Shown here in pieces: positions 51,513 to 60,018 of a DNA stretch of 64,000 nucleotides. Both the position numbers and the translations under genes were made by a program. Numbering within the stretch: the first letter of the stretch is position 1; each line of letters starts with the position of its first letter. The notes beneath the pieces are model-generated. The model did not search any database. It saw only the letters and a list, made by a program, of their open reading frames with translations, and had not been told where the DNA came from. The DNA comes from Sphingomonas sp. BT-65 (GTDB lineage Bacteria; Pseudomonadota; Alphaproteobacteria; Sphingomonadales; Sphingomonadaceae): positions 1,922,001-1,986,000 of the forward strand of contig NZ_JAPCIA010000001.1 of the NCBI RefSeq assembly GCF_026107375.2, in the 5' to 3' direction.

Positions 51513-53570
51513 TCACTTGGCCGCCGGCGCGCTGGCCGCGACCTTGGGCGCCGCTTCCGCCAGCCCGGGGACATAGGCCGCGCCTTCCAGCACTTGGAGG
51601 CTCGAGCCGGCGAAGTCGCCGCCGATCGGCTGCGCGCGCCCGCCCAGGCACTTGGCCAGGAAGCCCTCGGTGATGCCGAAGAAGCTCAGCCGGTTCTCCG
51701 GCCGCACGAAGCCGTGCCCCTCGTCGGGATAGTTGATGTAGGTGACCGGCAGCTTCTTGGCCTTCATCGCCGCGACGATCTGGTCGCTCTCCGCCTTGAC
51801 CACGCGCGGATCGTTGCCGCCCTGCCCGATCAGCAGCGGCTTGTTGATCGCATCGACGCGGCTGATCGGCGACTGCGCCATCATGCGCTTGAGATCATCG
51901 GGCTTCGAGGGATCGCCGATATGCTTGTAGAAGGTGCCTTCGAGGATCGGGCGCCAATAGGGCGGGAAGCTCTCCATCAGCGTCTTGAGGTTGGACGGAC
52001 CGACGATGTCGACGCCGCACGCGAAGCGATCGGGGGTGAAGGTCAAGCCCACCAGCGTGGCATAGCCGCCGTACGAGCCGCCGAAGATCGCGACCTTGTC
52101 CCTGGTCGTGACGCCGCCCTTGATCGCCCAGTCGACCGCGTCGATCAGATCCTGATGCATCTTGCCCGACCATTCGCCGATCGCGGCGTTGACGAAGCCC
52201 TTGCCGAACCCGGTCGAGCCGCGGAAATTGACCGAGAGCACCGCATAACCGCGATTGGCGAACCACTGGTGGGCGCTGTTATAGCCATAGCCATCGCGCG
52301 CCCAAGGCCCGCCATGCACGTTGAGCACCAGCGGCACCGGCTTGTCGGGCTTGCCGTCGTTGTTCGCGTCCGCATCGGCGGGGAGCGTCAGATAGCTCAC
52401 CAGCGTCTTGCCGTCGCCGGTCGGGATCTCGACCGGCCACATCGGCCGCAGCTTGTAGGCGGCGAGGTCGGGACGCGTCTCATAGAGCTTGGTCAGCGTC
52501 TTCGCCTTGCGGTCGTAGATATAGGTGGTGGCAGGCTTTTCCGCCGCGCTCGCCGCGACGATCAGCTTGCTCGCATCGTCGGTCGCCGAGGTGATCGCGA
52601 CCTCGCCCGGCAGCTTCGCCTCGAGGAAATCGAGATCGGCCTTGGCCGCGGCGTTGAGCGGGGTCCACTCGTTCTTGAGATAGTTCACCGAATAGGCGAT
52701 CGGCTCATAGCTATCGGGGTCGGTGAGCAGGCCCTGGATGTCGGCCTTGTCGCTCGCCGCGATCACCTCGGTCTTGAGGCTCGCCGCGTCCATCTTGACC
52801 AAAGCCGCCTTGTCGCGGCCGCGGCTGTCGACCCAGTAGAGCGTCGTGCCGTCCTTGTTGAAGCCGATCGGGTTGGTGGTGAAGAAATCCTCGTTCGCCA
52901 CCGTCAGCACCTCGGCCCATTTGCCGTCGGCGCCGAGCCGGAAATATTTGCTGCCGCCGCCCGGCACCTGCTGAAAGGCGAAGCGGGGTTTGAGCTGATT
53001 GTCGGTGACGAAGCCGCCATAGCCGGGATTCTGCATCACCAGCTTCTTCGCACCGGTCTTGTAGTCGACCTCGTAGAGATCGAAGAATTGCGGGTTGCGG
53101 TCGTTGAGGCCGATCAGCACCACGTCGGGGCGCAGCTTGCTTACCCCCTGGATCTGCGCGCGCACCTTCTCCTTGGCCTCGGTCAACGCGACGTCGGCGC
53201 CGGTCGCGATCGCCACCGAATGGACGCGAAAATTCTCGTTCCCGCCCGAATCCTGGAGATAGATGATGTGCGCGCCGTCGGGCGCCCAGAAATAGCTCTG
53301 CAGCCCGCGCTTGGTCTCCTTGGTCACCGCCTTGGCCGCCCCCAGGTCGGCGATCGGCGCGACCCACACGTTCATCACGCCGTTCACCGGCGCGAGCCAG
53401 CTGACATGCTTGCCGTCGGGGCTGATCTGCCCGCCCGCGCGGCTGGGATTGCCGAAGATCTTGTCGCGCGGGATCAGCGTGTCCGCGCTGGCCTGGGGCG
53501 GCGTCGCGACGGCGGCCCCCGCGCTCAGCAGCACCGTGCCCGACAGCAGGGCAATGGCAAGTCGTTTCAT
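51513..53570 (-). CDS. S9-family prolyl-oligopeptidase-like peptidase
   Basis: A 685-residue exported serine peptidase. Signal peptide MKRLAIALLSGTVLLSAGAAVA is followed by a beta-propeller domain (PDGKHVSWLAPVNGVMNVWVAP; APDGAHIIYLQDSGG) and a C-terminal alpha/beta hydrolase domain (LVLNVHGGPWARDGYGYN, GGSYGGYA with the nucleophile Ser near 498, GGNDPRVV for Asp and EGHGFVRPEN for His). A charged insertion ADADANNDGKPDKPV lies before the hydrolase domain. Such enzymes degrade peptides in the periplasm. A TTGAAC/TAATAC promoter is visible upstream. Confidence 0.94.
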   Translation of the reverse strand: MKRLAIALLSGTVLLSAGAAVATPPQASADTLIPRDKIFGNPSRAGGQISPDGKHVSWLAPVNGVMNVWVAPIADLGAAKAVTKETKRGLQSYFWAPDGAHIIYLQDSGGNENFRVHSVAIATGADVALTEAKEKVRAQIQGVSKLRPDVVLIGLNDRNPQFFDLYEVDYKTGAKKLVMQNPGYGGFVTDNQLKPRFAFQQVPGGGSKYFRLGADGKWAEVLTVANEDFFTTNPIGFNKDGTTLYWVDSRGRDKAALVKMDAASLKTEVIAASDKADIQGLLTDPDSYEPIAYSVNYLKNEWTPLNAAAKADLDFLEAKLPGEVAITSATDDASKLIVAASAAEKPATTYIYDRKAKTLTKLYETRPDLAAYKLRPMWPVEIPTGDGKTLVSYLTLPADADANNDGKPDKPVPLVLNVHGGPWARDGYGYNSAHQWFANRGYAVLSVNFRGSTGFGKGFVNAAIGEWSGKMHQDLIDAVDWAIKGGVTTRDKVAIFGGSYGGYATLVGLTFTPDRFACGVDIVGPSNLKTLMESFPPYWRPILEGTFYKHIGDPSKPDDLKRMMAQSPISRVDAINKPLLIGQGGNDPRVVKAESDQIVAAMKAKKLPVTYINYPDEGHGFVRPENRLSFFGITEGFLAKCLGGRAQPIGGDFAGSSLQVLEGAAYVPGLAEAAPKVAASAPAAK

Positions 53571-53613
53571 GGATCATCCCTCCGTTGAATGCGAGCAGCC
53601 TAACCCCGCAACT

Positions 53614-53641
53614 GTATTATTTCAACAACACACTTGTTCAA
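53614..53641 (-). promoter_or_regulatory. Candidate promoter of the S9 peptidase gene
   Basis: On the minus strand TTGAAC (53641-53636) and TAATAC (53619-53614) are separated by 16 bases in an AT-richer patch, about 45 bases before the start codon. The -35 box overlaps the stop codon of the upstream serine hydrolase gene. An additional TTCAAC/GTTGAA inverted repeat is present. Confidence 0.45.
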
Positions 53642-55233
53642 CGCACCGGCACGAAATCGAGGTGGTGGAAGTCATAGCTGAAATCGGCGAGCGGCGAGAG
53701 CGCCTTCATCCTGACGCCGGTGACCTTGCCGCCGGCGACCGCGAAGGTCACCACCGCGTCCTCGCCCGCCCCGGCGGGGAAGCGGGTGCGGAAACTGTCG
53801 GTGCCCCAGGGTTCGAGCACGCTCCGGAAGGCGCGCGTCGGCACGAACTTGATGTGCAGTCCCCCGCCCTTCGCCGTCACCACGATGTCGCCGTACCAGG
53901 CGTCGCGATAGCGGCCGGCATAGGCGGAAAGCGGCAGGCTCGGCTTACCCTCGGGCGGTTTGGCCTCACCAGCAGACACTTCTGCGAGCGCCTCGTCCTG
54001 CGCCTGTTTGTTGCGCGCGACATAGCTCGCCACCCAGTCATAGACCGGCGCGGTGCCGAGCAGATGATCGAGGATCGCGTTGCGGATGCCGCCCGACACG
54101 CTGTCCTCGGTGTTGCTGAACACCGCGACGCCGAGCCCGGCGGAGGGGATCATCGCGGTCTGCGTCACCTGGCCCGACAGGCCGCCCGAATGGCTGATCA
54201 GCCGCCGGCCGCGAAAGTCCTGCACCATCCAGCCGAGCGCATAGCCCTGCATCACCGGTCGCGCAGGGTTGAGATCGGTCGCGCCGTCGCTTGACGACAT
54301 GATCACCTGCGGCTTCCACATCTCCGCCGCGGTCTCGGCGCTCCATAGCCTTTTGCCGCCGGGCAGCTCGCCGAGCGCCAGCTGCACCTCGAGCCATTTG
54401 GCGATGTCGGCGAGGCTGGCGTTGATCCCGCCGCCGGGGTCGATCAGCGGCGCCTCGTCGGGCTTGACCGGCTGCATCGGCCCGATGCCGCGCACCGGCG
54501 GGCCCAGCCGCGCGTGGCGCCCGGCGACATTGTCGGACTTGAGCAGCTCGCGCGAGGGCACCGCGTCGATCATCCCCAGCGGCGCCAGCAGCCGCTCGCT
54601 GACGAAGGCGCGCCAGCTCCTGCCCGAGATGCGCTCGATCAGGATGCCGGCGACAATGTAGAGGATGTTGTCGTAATCATAGCCGGTGCGGAAGCCGCGC
54701 ACCGGGCGCAGGAACTGCAGCCCACGCATCACCTGCACGGTGTCGGCGGTCGATTGCGGGAAATACATGAGGTCGCCCGCGCCGAGCGGGAGGCCGCTGC
54801 GATGGACCAGCAGATCGCGCACGGTGAACATGGCGGTCACCGCCGGGTCGTGCATCTTGAACTCGGGCAAGTGCCTGGTCAGCACGTCGTCCCAACCGAG
54901 CTTGCCCTCCTCGACCAGCAAGGCGAGCGCGGCGGCGGTGAATGCCTTGGAATTGGAGGCGATGCCGAAGCGGGTGTGGACGTCGACCGGATCGGGCTTG
55001 CCCATCGTGCGCACGCCATAGCCGCGGAGCCAGGGTACCTGCCCCTTGCGTACGATCGCGACGCCGATGCCGGGCGTCTCGAACGCCTTCATGAAGTTCG
55101 AGACGATGGCGTCGACCGCGGCGTCGAGGTCGGCGGGCGCCGCATCCTGCGCCCAGGCCGGCAATGCCAACGCCACCGCACCGCCGAGCCCAAGCGCCAG
55201 CGCGCCGCGCCGGTCCACCGTCAATCCGCTCAT
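53638..55233 (-). CDS. Serine hydrolase, beta-lactamase class C fold
   Basis: A 531-residue exported protein. The leader MSGLTVDRRGALALGLGGAVALALPAWAQ has a twin arginine. The catalytic domain has the SxxK motif in GIASNSKAFTAAAL (Ser near residue 91), YDN in GYDYDNILYIVAG and HSGGLSG as the third motif. An extra C-terminal DUF3471-like beta domain (about 425-531: AYAGRYRDAWYGDIVVTAKGGGLHIKF) is typical of esterase or D-aminopeptidase-like members rather than antibiotic-resistance enzymes. The ATG at 55233 follows GGAGAGGGG. The adjacent S9 peptidase on the same strand suggests a shared role in peptide turnover. Confidence 0.93.
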   Translation of the reverse strand: MSGLTVDRRGALALGLGGAVALALPAWAQDAAPADLDAAVDAIVSNFMKAFETPGIGVAIVRKGQVPWLRGYGVRTMGKPDPVDVHTRFGIASNSKAFTAAALALLVEEGKLGWDDVLTRHLPEFKMHDPAVTAMFTVRDLLVHRSGLPLGAGDLMYFPQSTADTVQVMRGLQFLRPVRGFRTGYDYDNILYIVAGILIERISGRSWRAFVSERLLAPLGMIDAVPSRELLKSDNVAGRHARLGPPVRGIGPMQPVKPDEAPLIDPGGGINASLADIAKWLEVQLALGELPGGKRLWSAETAAEMWKPQVIMSSSDGATDLNPARPVMQGYALGWMVQDFRGRRLISHSGGLSGQVTQTAMIPSAGLGVAVFSNTEDSVSGGIRNAILDHLLGTAPVYDWVASYVARNKQAQDEALAEVSAGEAKPPEGKPSLPLSAYAGRYRDAWYGDIVVTAKGGGLHIKFVPTRAFRSVLEPWGTDSFRTRFPAGAGEDAVVTFAVAGGKVTGVRMKALSPLADFSYDFHHLDFVPVR

Positions 55234-55256
55234 TCCACCCCTCTCCACGCGCAACC

Positions 55257-55362
55257 GTCACCCCGGCCCTGTGCCGGGCCCCACGGCGCGGCGAGACATA
55301 CCGCACGAGCCGTCAGGGCAAACCTTGCCGGGAGGTGGACCCCGGAACAAGTCCGGGGTGAC
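55257..55362. repeat. Paired palindromic repeat (REPIN-like), copy 1
   Basis: About 106 bases between two genes. The outer arms GTCACCCCGG and CCGGGGTGAC are exact inverted repeats. Each end carries its own hairpin: CCCGGCCCTGTGCCGGG on the left and CCCCGGAACAAGTCCGGGG on the right. The same two-hairpin architecture recurs at 61086-61188. Confidence 0.75.
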
Positions 55363-55394
55363 GATCGAAACGGGATATTGCGCGACGAGAGACG

Positions 55395-55961
55395 TTACGC
55401 CTCGAGCTCGACATCCCAGTAGAGCCAGTCGTGCCAGGTCTCGTGCAGATGGTTGGGCGGGAAGCGGCGGCCATGTTCCTGCAGCTGCCAGCTGGTCGGG
55501 CGGATCGGCGCCATGAACAGCGGCATCGCGGCCTGCTTGGGCGTGCGCCCGCCCTTCTTGAGGTTGCACGGCGCACAGGCGGTCGCGACATTCTCCCACG
55601 TCGTCCGCCCGCCCTGCGCGCGCGGAATGACATGGTCGAAGGTGAGGTCGCGGTGGCTGCCGCAATATTGGCACTCGAACTTGTCGCGCAGGAACAGGTT
55701 GAAGCGCGTGAAGGCGGGGAATTGCGACGGCCGCACATATTGCTTGAGCGCGATCACCGACGGCAGCTTGATCGAAGCGGTGGGGCTGCGCACCTCGCGC
55801 TCATAATGGCTGACGATGTCCACCCGGTCGAGGAACACCGCCTTGATCGCCGTCTGCCACGGCCACACGCTCAGGGGATAATAAGAGAGCGGGGTGTAAT
55901 CGGCATTCAGCACAAGGGCGGGACACCCGTCAGGATGGCGGATCAGATCGGGATGGTACAT
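55395..55961 (-). CDS. HNH endonuclease family protein
   Basis: A 188-residue protein. The N-terminal part (PALVLNADYTPLSYYPLSVWPWQTAIKAVFLDRVDIVSHYE) is shared with a widely conserved bacterial HNH family of unknown substrate. The HNH motif is RDKFECQYCGSHRDLTFDHVIPRAQGGRTTWENVATACAPCNLKKGGRTP, with both CxxC zinc pairs and the DH pair. It is found in most alphaproteobacterial genomes and is not evidently a restriction or mobile enzyme. ATG 55961 follows AGGGGGACC; the longer frame to 56063 is unsupported. It diverges from gluQ. Confidence 0.92.
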   Translation of the reverse strand: MYHPDLIRHPDGCPALVLNADYTPLSYYPLSVWPWQTAIKAVFLDRVDIVSHYEREVRSPTASIKLPSVIALKQYVRPSQFPAFTRFNLFLRDKFECQYCGSHRDLTFDHVIPRAQGGRTTWENVATACAPCNLKKGGRTPKQAAMPLFMAPIRPTSWQLQEHGRRFPPNHLHETWHDWLYWDVELEA

Positions 55962-56074
55962 GGTCCCCCTCGTGCCCGTTACGCCAAGAACACTTTGCCG
56001 GTCCCGCCTCTCGCCACGAAGCGTTACGCCGTCATGACAACATATGCCGCGACTCGCGGTCAAGAGCCGCTTTG

Positions 56075-57031
56075 ATGATTGTCACGCGTTTCGCGCCGAG
56101 CCCCACCGGACGGTTGCATTTGGGCCACGCTTTCTCCGCGATCCGGGCGCATGATTTCGCGCGCGAGCGCGGCGGATGCTTTCTGCTGCGGATCGAGGAC
56201 ATCGACGGGACGCGCAGCCGGCCCGAGCATGTCGCGACGATCCTCGCCGACCTTGCATGGCTGGGGCTCGCCTGGGACGGCGAGGTCGTGTTCCAGTCGC
56301 AGCGGCTGGCGCTTTACCAGGCCGCGCTCGACCGGCTGAAGGCGATGGGGCTGCTCTATCCCTGTTTCTGCACCCGCGCCGACATCGCCGCGAGCGCCAG
56401 CGCGCCGCACGGGCCGGAGGGTGCGGTCTATCCGGGAACTTGCCGGGGGCTGGATGCGCCCGATCTCACGCGGCCGCATTGCTGGCGGCTCGATATGACG
56501 AAGGCGCTTCAATTCCTCCCCCACCGGGGGAGGGGGACCACGCGAAGCGTGGTGGAGGGGCGGCGGGGCGCAGCACCGCCGTCTGCGACGGCGGCCCCAC
56601 CGTCATCGCTTCGCGATGCCACCTCCCCTGAAGGGGCGGATTTGGCCTTTCACGACTCCATCCGCGGCGTGATCCTAGCCGATCCGGCGAGCCATGGCGA
56701 CGTCGTACTCGCGCGCAAGGATGCGCCGGCATCCTATCACCTCGCCGTGACGATCGACGATGCGGCGCAGGGCGTCACGGACATCGTGCGCGGGGAGGAT
56801 CTGTTCGCCGCAACCCATGTCCATCGCCTGCTCCAGGCGCTGCTCGATCTTCCCGTCCCGCGCTACCATCACCACGCGTTGCTCACCGGTCCTGACGGCG
56901 AGCGGCTCGCCAAGCGGCATGGCGCGCCGACACTCGCCGCGCTGCGCGAGGGCGGCGAGGATGGGCGGGCGCTCGCCGATGCGCTGCGCCTGGGCGAACT
57001 CCCAGTTGGATTCGCCGCCGCGAAGGCCTAA
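56075..57031 (+). CDS. gluQ: Glutamyl-Q tRNA(Asp) synthetase, with an in-frame insertion
   Basis: A 318-residue truncated glutamyl-tRNA synthetase paralogue that glutamylates queuosine in tRNA-Asp. It has TRFAPSPTGRLHLGHAFSAI (HIGH-type), a zinc site built from CFCTRADI and YPGTCRGL, and RLAKRHGAPTL in place of KMSKS. Between residues about 146 and 188 it carries an unrelated stretch (QFLPHRGRGTTRSVVEGRRG ... SSLRDATSPEGA) encoded by hairpin-dense repeat DNA; without it the sequence would join MTKAL to LAFHDSIRG as in relatives. The frame stays open, so the protein may still function. ATG 56075 is used; the TTG before it is possible. Confidence 0.93.
   Translation: MIVTRFAPSPTGRLHLGHAFSAIRAHDFARERGGCFLLRIEDIDGTRSRPEHVATILADLAWLGLAWDGEVVFQSQRLALYQAALDRLKAMGLLYPCFCTRADIAASASAPHGPEGAVYPGTCRGLDAPDLTRPHCWRLDMTKALQFLPHRGRGTTRSVVEGRRGAAPPSATAAPPSSLRDATSPEGADLAFHDSIRGVILADPASHGDVVLARKDAPASYHLAVTIDDAAQGVTDIVRGEDLFAATHVHRLLQALLDLPVPRYHHHALLTGPDGERLAKRHGAPTLAALREGGEDGRALADALRLGELPVGFAAAKA
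56515..56640. repeat. Hairpin-rich palindromic element inside gluQ
   Basis: Within about 130 bases there are at least four perfect stems: CCTCCCCC/GGGGGAGG-type at 56515-56533, CCACGC-GAA-GCGTGG at 56538-56552, CCGCCGTC-TGC-GACGGCGG at 56576-56594 and ATCGC-TTC-GCGAT at 56605-56617, then CCCCTGAAGGGG. The first stem resembles the hairpin at 62290-62312. The segment matches the position of residues that are extra relative to the GluQ family. Confidence 0.75.
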
Positions 57032-57040
57032 ATCACGAAT

Positions 57041-57271
57041 ATGAAACTCTTCCTCATCCTGCTCCTCATCGCGGCAATGATCGCGACGGTCGTCGCGCTG
57101 GTTCGCGGCATCATCACCTTCCTCAAGGTGACCGAGGCGGATCTCAAGGGCGGCACGGGCCCGAGCGCCTCGGCGCTCAAGTCGAACAAGATGATGCAGC
57201 AGCGCATCCTGTTCCAGGGCATCGCCATCGCGATCGTCGCCGTGCTGTTGCTGATGGCCAGCAGCAGCTAA
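57041..57271 (+). CDS. HIG1-like two-transmembrane protein
   Basis: A 76-residue inner-membrane protein with two hydrophobic segments (about residues 3-28 and 56-74) joined by a polar loop KVTEADLKGGTGPSASALKSNKMMQQR. The loop SNKMMQQRILFQG followed by the second helix is the HIG1-domain pattern, found in respiratory supercomplex assembly factors of mitochondria and in small proteins of alphaproteobacteria. It lies 9 bases after gluQ and 11 bases before the cobalamin adenosyltransferase gene, so the three are probably cotranscribed. Confidence 0.8.
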   Translation: MKLFLILLLIAAMIATVVALVRGIITFLKVTEADLKGGTGPSASALKSNKMMQQRILFQGIAIAIVAVLLLMASSS

Positions 57272-57282
57272 GGCCAGCGGCC

Positions 57283-57852
57283 TTGGTCAAGCTCAACAAG
57301 CTCTACACCCGCACCGGCGACGACGGCACCACTGGGCTCGTCGACGGCTCGCGCGTCGCCAAGCATGATCCGCGCATGGCCGCGATCGGCGATGTCGACG
57401 AGGCGAACAGCGCGATCGGCGTCGCGATCGCCACGCTCGACGGGGAATATCCCGCACGCCTGCTCGAGACCGTGCAGAACGACCTGTTCGACCTCGGCGC
57501 CGATCTCGCCACCCCGGGCGAGGACTTCACACCCTCCGAAACGGCACTGCGCATCGCGCCGGCGCAGGTCGCCCGGCTCGAAGTGGCGATCGACGCCGCC
57601 AACGAGGCGCTCGAACCGCTGCGCAGCTTCATCCTGCCCGGCGGCTCGCCCGTCGCCGCGGCGCTGCACCTCGCCCGCGCCATCACCCGCCGCGCCGAGC
57701 GCAGCGCGGTCGCCGCCGCACAGGAGGTGCCGCTCAACCCGCAGGCGCTCGCTTATCTCAACCGGCTGTCCGATCTGCTCTTCGTGCTGGCGCGAGAAAC
57801 GAACCTGGCGGTGGCGGGCGACGTGTTGTGGAAACCCGGGGCGAACAGCTAA
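57283..57852 (+). CDS. Cob(I)yrinic acid a,c-diamide adenosyltransferase, PduO type
   Basis: A 189-residue enzyme that adenosylates cobalamin or its precursor using ATP. The N-terminal ATP-binding motif is KLYTRTGDDGTTGLVDGSRV (residues 5-24), followed by DVDEANSAIGVA, VQNDLFDLGADLATP, FILPGGSPVAAALHLARAITRRAER and LNRLSDLLFVLARETN, all diagnostic of the PduO family. Translation apparently starts at TTG 57283 after AAGG; no better ATG exists. The tRNA-Gly gene lies 51 bases downstream. Confidence 0.94.
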   Translation: MVKLNKLYTRTGDDGTTGLVDGSRVAKHDPRMAAIGDVDEANSAIGVAIATLDGEYPARLLETVQNDLFDLGADLATPGEDFTPSETALRIAPAQVARLEVAIDAANEALEPLRSFILPGGSPVAAALHLARAITRRAERSAVAAAQEVPLNPQALAYLNRLSDLLFVLARETNLAVAGDVLWKPGANS

Positions 57853-57903
57853 AAGGTTGACCGCGACCGCGCCGATATGGCAACCGGCGCGCCTGCCAAG
57901 TGC

Positions 57904-57977
57904 GCGGGTATAGCACAATGGTAGTGCAGCAGCCTTCCAAGCTGAATACGCGGGTTCGATTCCCGCTACCCGCTCCA
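57904..57977 (+). tRNA. tRNA-Gly (anticodon TCC)
   Basis: A 74-base gene with encoded CCA. Acceptor GCGGGTA pairs with TACCCGC, the D arm is AGCACAATGGTAGTGC, the anticodon loop is CTTCCAA (TCC) between CAGC and GCTG, and the T arm reads GCGGGTTCGATTCCCGC. Confidence 0.96.
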
Positions 57978-58051
57978 CCCCTTCGTTTCGTGTCCGTTAT
58001 CGAATCGTCATGTGCCGCCCCTATGGCAGCCGGATCGGGATGGGGTTGCAG

Positions 58052-58261
58052 ATGCGCGAACTGCTTGTCGGATATGGCTGGGCCATGTTGCCATTGGGTG
58101 CGATCGTGGGATTCGCCTTGCTTCTCGCACGGCGGAATGCCCGTCGCGTGCGGGCCGAGCGGCGTGGCCGGCGCCGTCAGCGCAACATCGCGCATCGGCG
58201 CGCCTGGGACTGGCTGATGGGCCGCGCCCGGCTGCGCATCACGCACGCTCCCGAGGAGTAA
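58052..58261 (+). CDS. Small basic membrane protein, unknown
   Basis: A possible 69-residue protein between two tRNA genes. It has one hydrophobic segment (YGWAMLPLGAIVGFALLLA) followed by a very basic tail with many Arg (RRNARRVRAERRGRRRQRNIAHRRAWDW). A GGGATGGGG stretch upstream of the ATG could serve for ribosome binding, and an in-frame ATG 12 bases upstream is an alternative start. No family recognised. The membrane segment plus positive-inside tail supports a real gene, but length and composition leave doubt. Confidence 0.5.
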   Translation: MRELLVGYGWAMLPLGAIVGFALLLARRNARRVRAERRGRRRQRNIAHRRAWDWLMGRARLRITHAPEE

Positions 58262-58280
58262 GCTCGCGATCCTGGGGAGG

Positions 58281-58366
58281 TGGTGGAAGGGACTGGATTC
58301 GAACCAGTGTACGCTCACGCGGGCAGATTTACAGTCTGCTGCCTTTAACCACTCGGCCACCCTTCC
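58281..58366 (-). tRNA. tRNA-Tyr (anticodon GTA)
   Basis: An 86-base gene with encoded CCA and a long variable arm. Acceptor GGAAGGG pairs with CCCTTCC, the anticodon loop is CTGTAAA (GTA) between GCAGA and TCTGC, and the T arm reads CTGGTTCGAATCCAG. Confidence 0.96.
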
Positions 58367-58460
58367 ATGCGGCACGCCGAAGCGAGTGGGGGCCATTGCC
58401 GAAGCACGCCGCGCCTGTCAACGCCTTGCACCGCGCTTTCGTGCCGCCTAGCGTCGATCC

Positions 58461-59216
58461 GTGAGCCAGAGGCCAAGACGCGGGCATCGCCCCCAATCCG
58501 GATCGAACAGCAACCGCCCCCGCTTCTGGGGCCGCCACGCCGTGATCGCGGCGCTGGCCAACCCCGAGCGCACCGTGCGCAAGGTGTGGGGCACGCGTGA
58601 GGCGCTGGCGGCGCTGGAGCTGCCCCCGGTGCTCCCGATCACCTACGCCGACGTCGCCGACCTTGCCCGGATGGTGCCCGGCGATGCGCCGCACCAGGGC
58701 ATCGTGATCGAGGTCGACCCGCTCGAGGAGATCTGGCTCGGCGACCTGCTGGAGCAGGGCGCGGACGACCGGCGGCCGCTGCTGGTGCTCGACCATGTCA
58801 CCGACCCGCACAATGTCGGCGCGATCCTGCGCTCGGCGGCGGCGTTCGACGCGCTGGGGATCGTCACCCACGACCGGCATACCCCGCCCGAATCGGGGAC
58901 GCTGGCCCGCTCGGCATCGGGTGCGCTGGAAATCGTGCCCTGGGTGCGCGTGGTCAACCTCGCGCGCGCACTCGACGAGATCGGCGAGGCGGGGTTCTGG
59001 CGGATCGGGCTGGCGGGCGAGGCCAAGGGCACGCTGGCGCAGGTGATGGGCGACACCCGCCCCGCGCTGGTGCTCGGCGCCGAGGGCGAAGGCATGCGCC
59101 ACAACACCGCACAGCATTGCGACGAGCTTGCACGCCTGCCGATCTCGCCTAAGGTCGAGAGCCTGAACGTGTCCAACGCCGCGGCGATCGCGCTCTACGC
59201 CGCAGTGTCGCGCTAA
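58461..59216 (+). CDS. rlmB: TrmH-family RNA 2'-O-methyltransferase, RlmB-like
   Basis: A 251-residue SPOUT enzyme. The N-terminal substrate-binding domain shows WGRHAVIAALANPERTVRKVWGT, and the knot domain has the three motifs LVLDHVTDPHNVGAILRSAAAF, LVLGAEGEGMR and ISPKVESLNVSNAAAIALY. These match RlmB, which methylates G2251 of 23S rRNA, although TrmH relatives are close. GTG 58461 is the start; a short Arg-rich leader precedes the domain. It follows the tRNA-Tyr gene (opposite strand) and precedes a lipoprotein gene by 25 bases. Confidence 0.93.
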   Translation: MSQRPRRGHRPQSGSNSNRPRFWGRHAVIAALANPERTVRKVWGTREALAALELPPVLPITYADVADLARMVPGDAPHQGIVIEVDPLEEIWLGDLLEQGADDRRPLLVLDHVTDPHNVGAILRSAAAFDALGIVTHDRHTPPESGTLARSASGALEIVPWVRVVNLARALDEIGEAGFWRIGLAGEAKGTLAQVMGDTRPALVLGAEGEGMRHNTAQHCDELARLPISPKVESLNVSNAAAIALYAAVSR

Positions 59217-59241
59217 CGGAGCGCCAACGGGGGGAAGTGCG

Positions 59242-60018
59242 ATGTTCGACCGGATCAAGGGCATTGCGCTCGCGCTGATCGCGCCGCTGGTGCTGGTCGG
59301 CTGCGCGTTCAGCCCGGGCAAGTTCACCTCATCGCTCACCCTGCTCGCCGACCGCAGCTTCACCTTCACCTATCAGGGCGAGGTGATCGCAGTGGATATC
59401 GCCGGGGAGATGGCGAAGGGCATGGGCGACGCGTTCAAGGACGACGACAAGGACAAGAAGAAGGACACCAGCACCACCGCGCTGCTGCGCGATGCCGCAT
59501 GGCAGGACGAGGACGCCGCCGGGAACGCGACCGAGCCTGCGGATGACGACGCGAAGGATTCGGCTGAGGAAAAGGCCAAGAAGGAAGCCAAGTTCAAGGC
59601 GATCGGCGAGGCGCTGACCAAGGAGGCAGGCTATCGCTCGGTCACCTACAAGGGCGATGGCGTGTTCCTGATCGACTATCAGATCAGCGGCAAGCTGACC
59701 CATAATTTCCTGTGGCCCTATAATCTCGATGCCGAGGTGATCTTCCCGTTCGTGGTGATCGAGCTGCGCGGGCGCGACCAGGTGCGGGTCAAGGCGCCGG
59801 CATTCGGCGACAATGATTCGCCGGGCAAGGGCAAGACCGAGGACAGCAAGGCCAAGCTCGACGGCACCTTCACATTGGTCACCGACGGCGAGCTGGTGAG
59901 CCAGAACAACGAGGACGGCGCGAAGACCGAAGGCGGCCGCAAGACCGTGACCTGGAAGGCCACGCCGCTGAGCAAGGACGCGCCGATGGCGGTGGTGAAG
60001 ATCGCGCCGCTGCCCTGA
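59242..60018 (+). CDS. Lipoprotein of unknown function
   Basis: A 258-residue protein with a lipoprotein signal MFDRIKGIALALIAPLVLVGCAF (lipobox LVGC, Cys21). The N-terminal part of the mature protein has beta strands (GKFTSSLTLLADRSFTFTYQGEVIAVDI), then a very acidic/lysine-rich low-complexity region (KDDDKDKKKD; DDDAKDSAEEKAKKEAK) and a further beta-rich domain (YRSVTYKGDGVFLIDYQISGKL; HNFLWPYNLDAEVIFPFVVIELRG). This layout is recurrent in sphingomonads but I know of no assigned function. A GGGGAAGTG ribosome-binding site precedes the ATG. It probably forms an operon with rlmB. Confidence 0.8.
   Translation: MFDRIKGIALALIAPLVLVGCAFSPGKFTSSLTLLADRSFTFTYQGEVIAVDIAGEMAKGMGDAFKDDDKDKKKDTSTTALLRDAAWQDEDAAGNATEPADDDAKDSAEEKAKKEAKFKAIGEALTKEAGYRSVTYKGDGVFLIDYQISGKLTHNFLWPYNLDAEVIFPFVVIELRGRDQVRVKAPAFGDNDSPGKGKTEDSKAKLDGTFTLVTDGELVSQNNEDGAKTEGGRKTVTWKATPLSKDAPMAVVKIAPLP

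Noticed and set aside
53638..55233. Antibiotic-resistance class C beta-lactamase
   Set aside because: The fold and motifs match, but length, the extra C-terminal domain and the YDN/HSG motif set fit the broader esterase/peptidase group.
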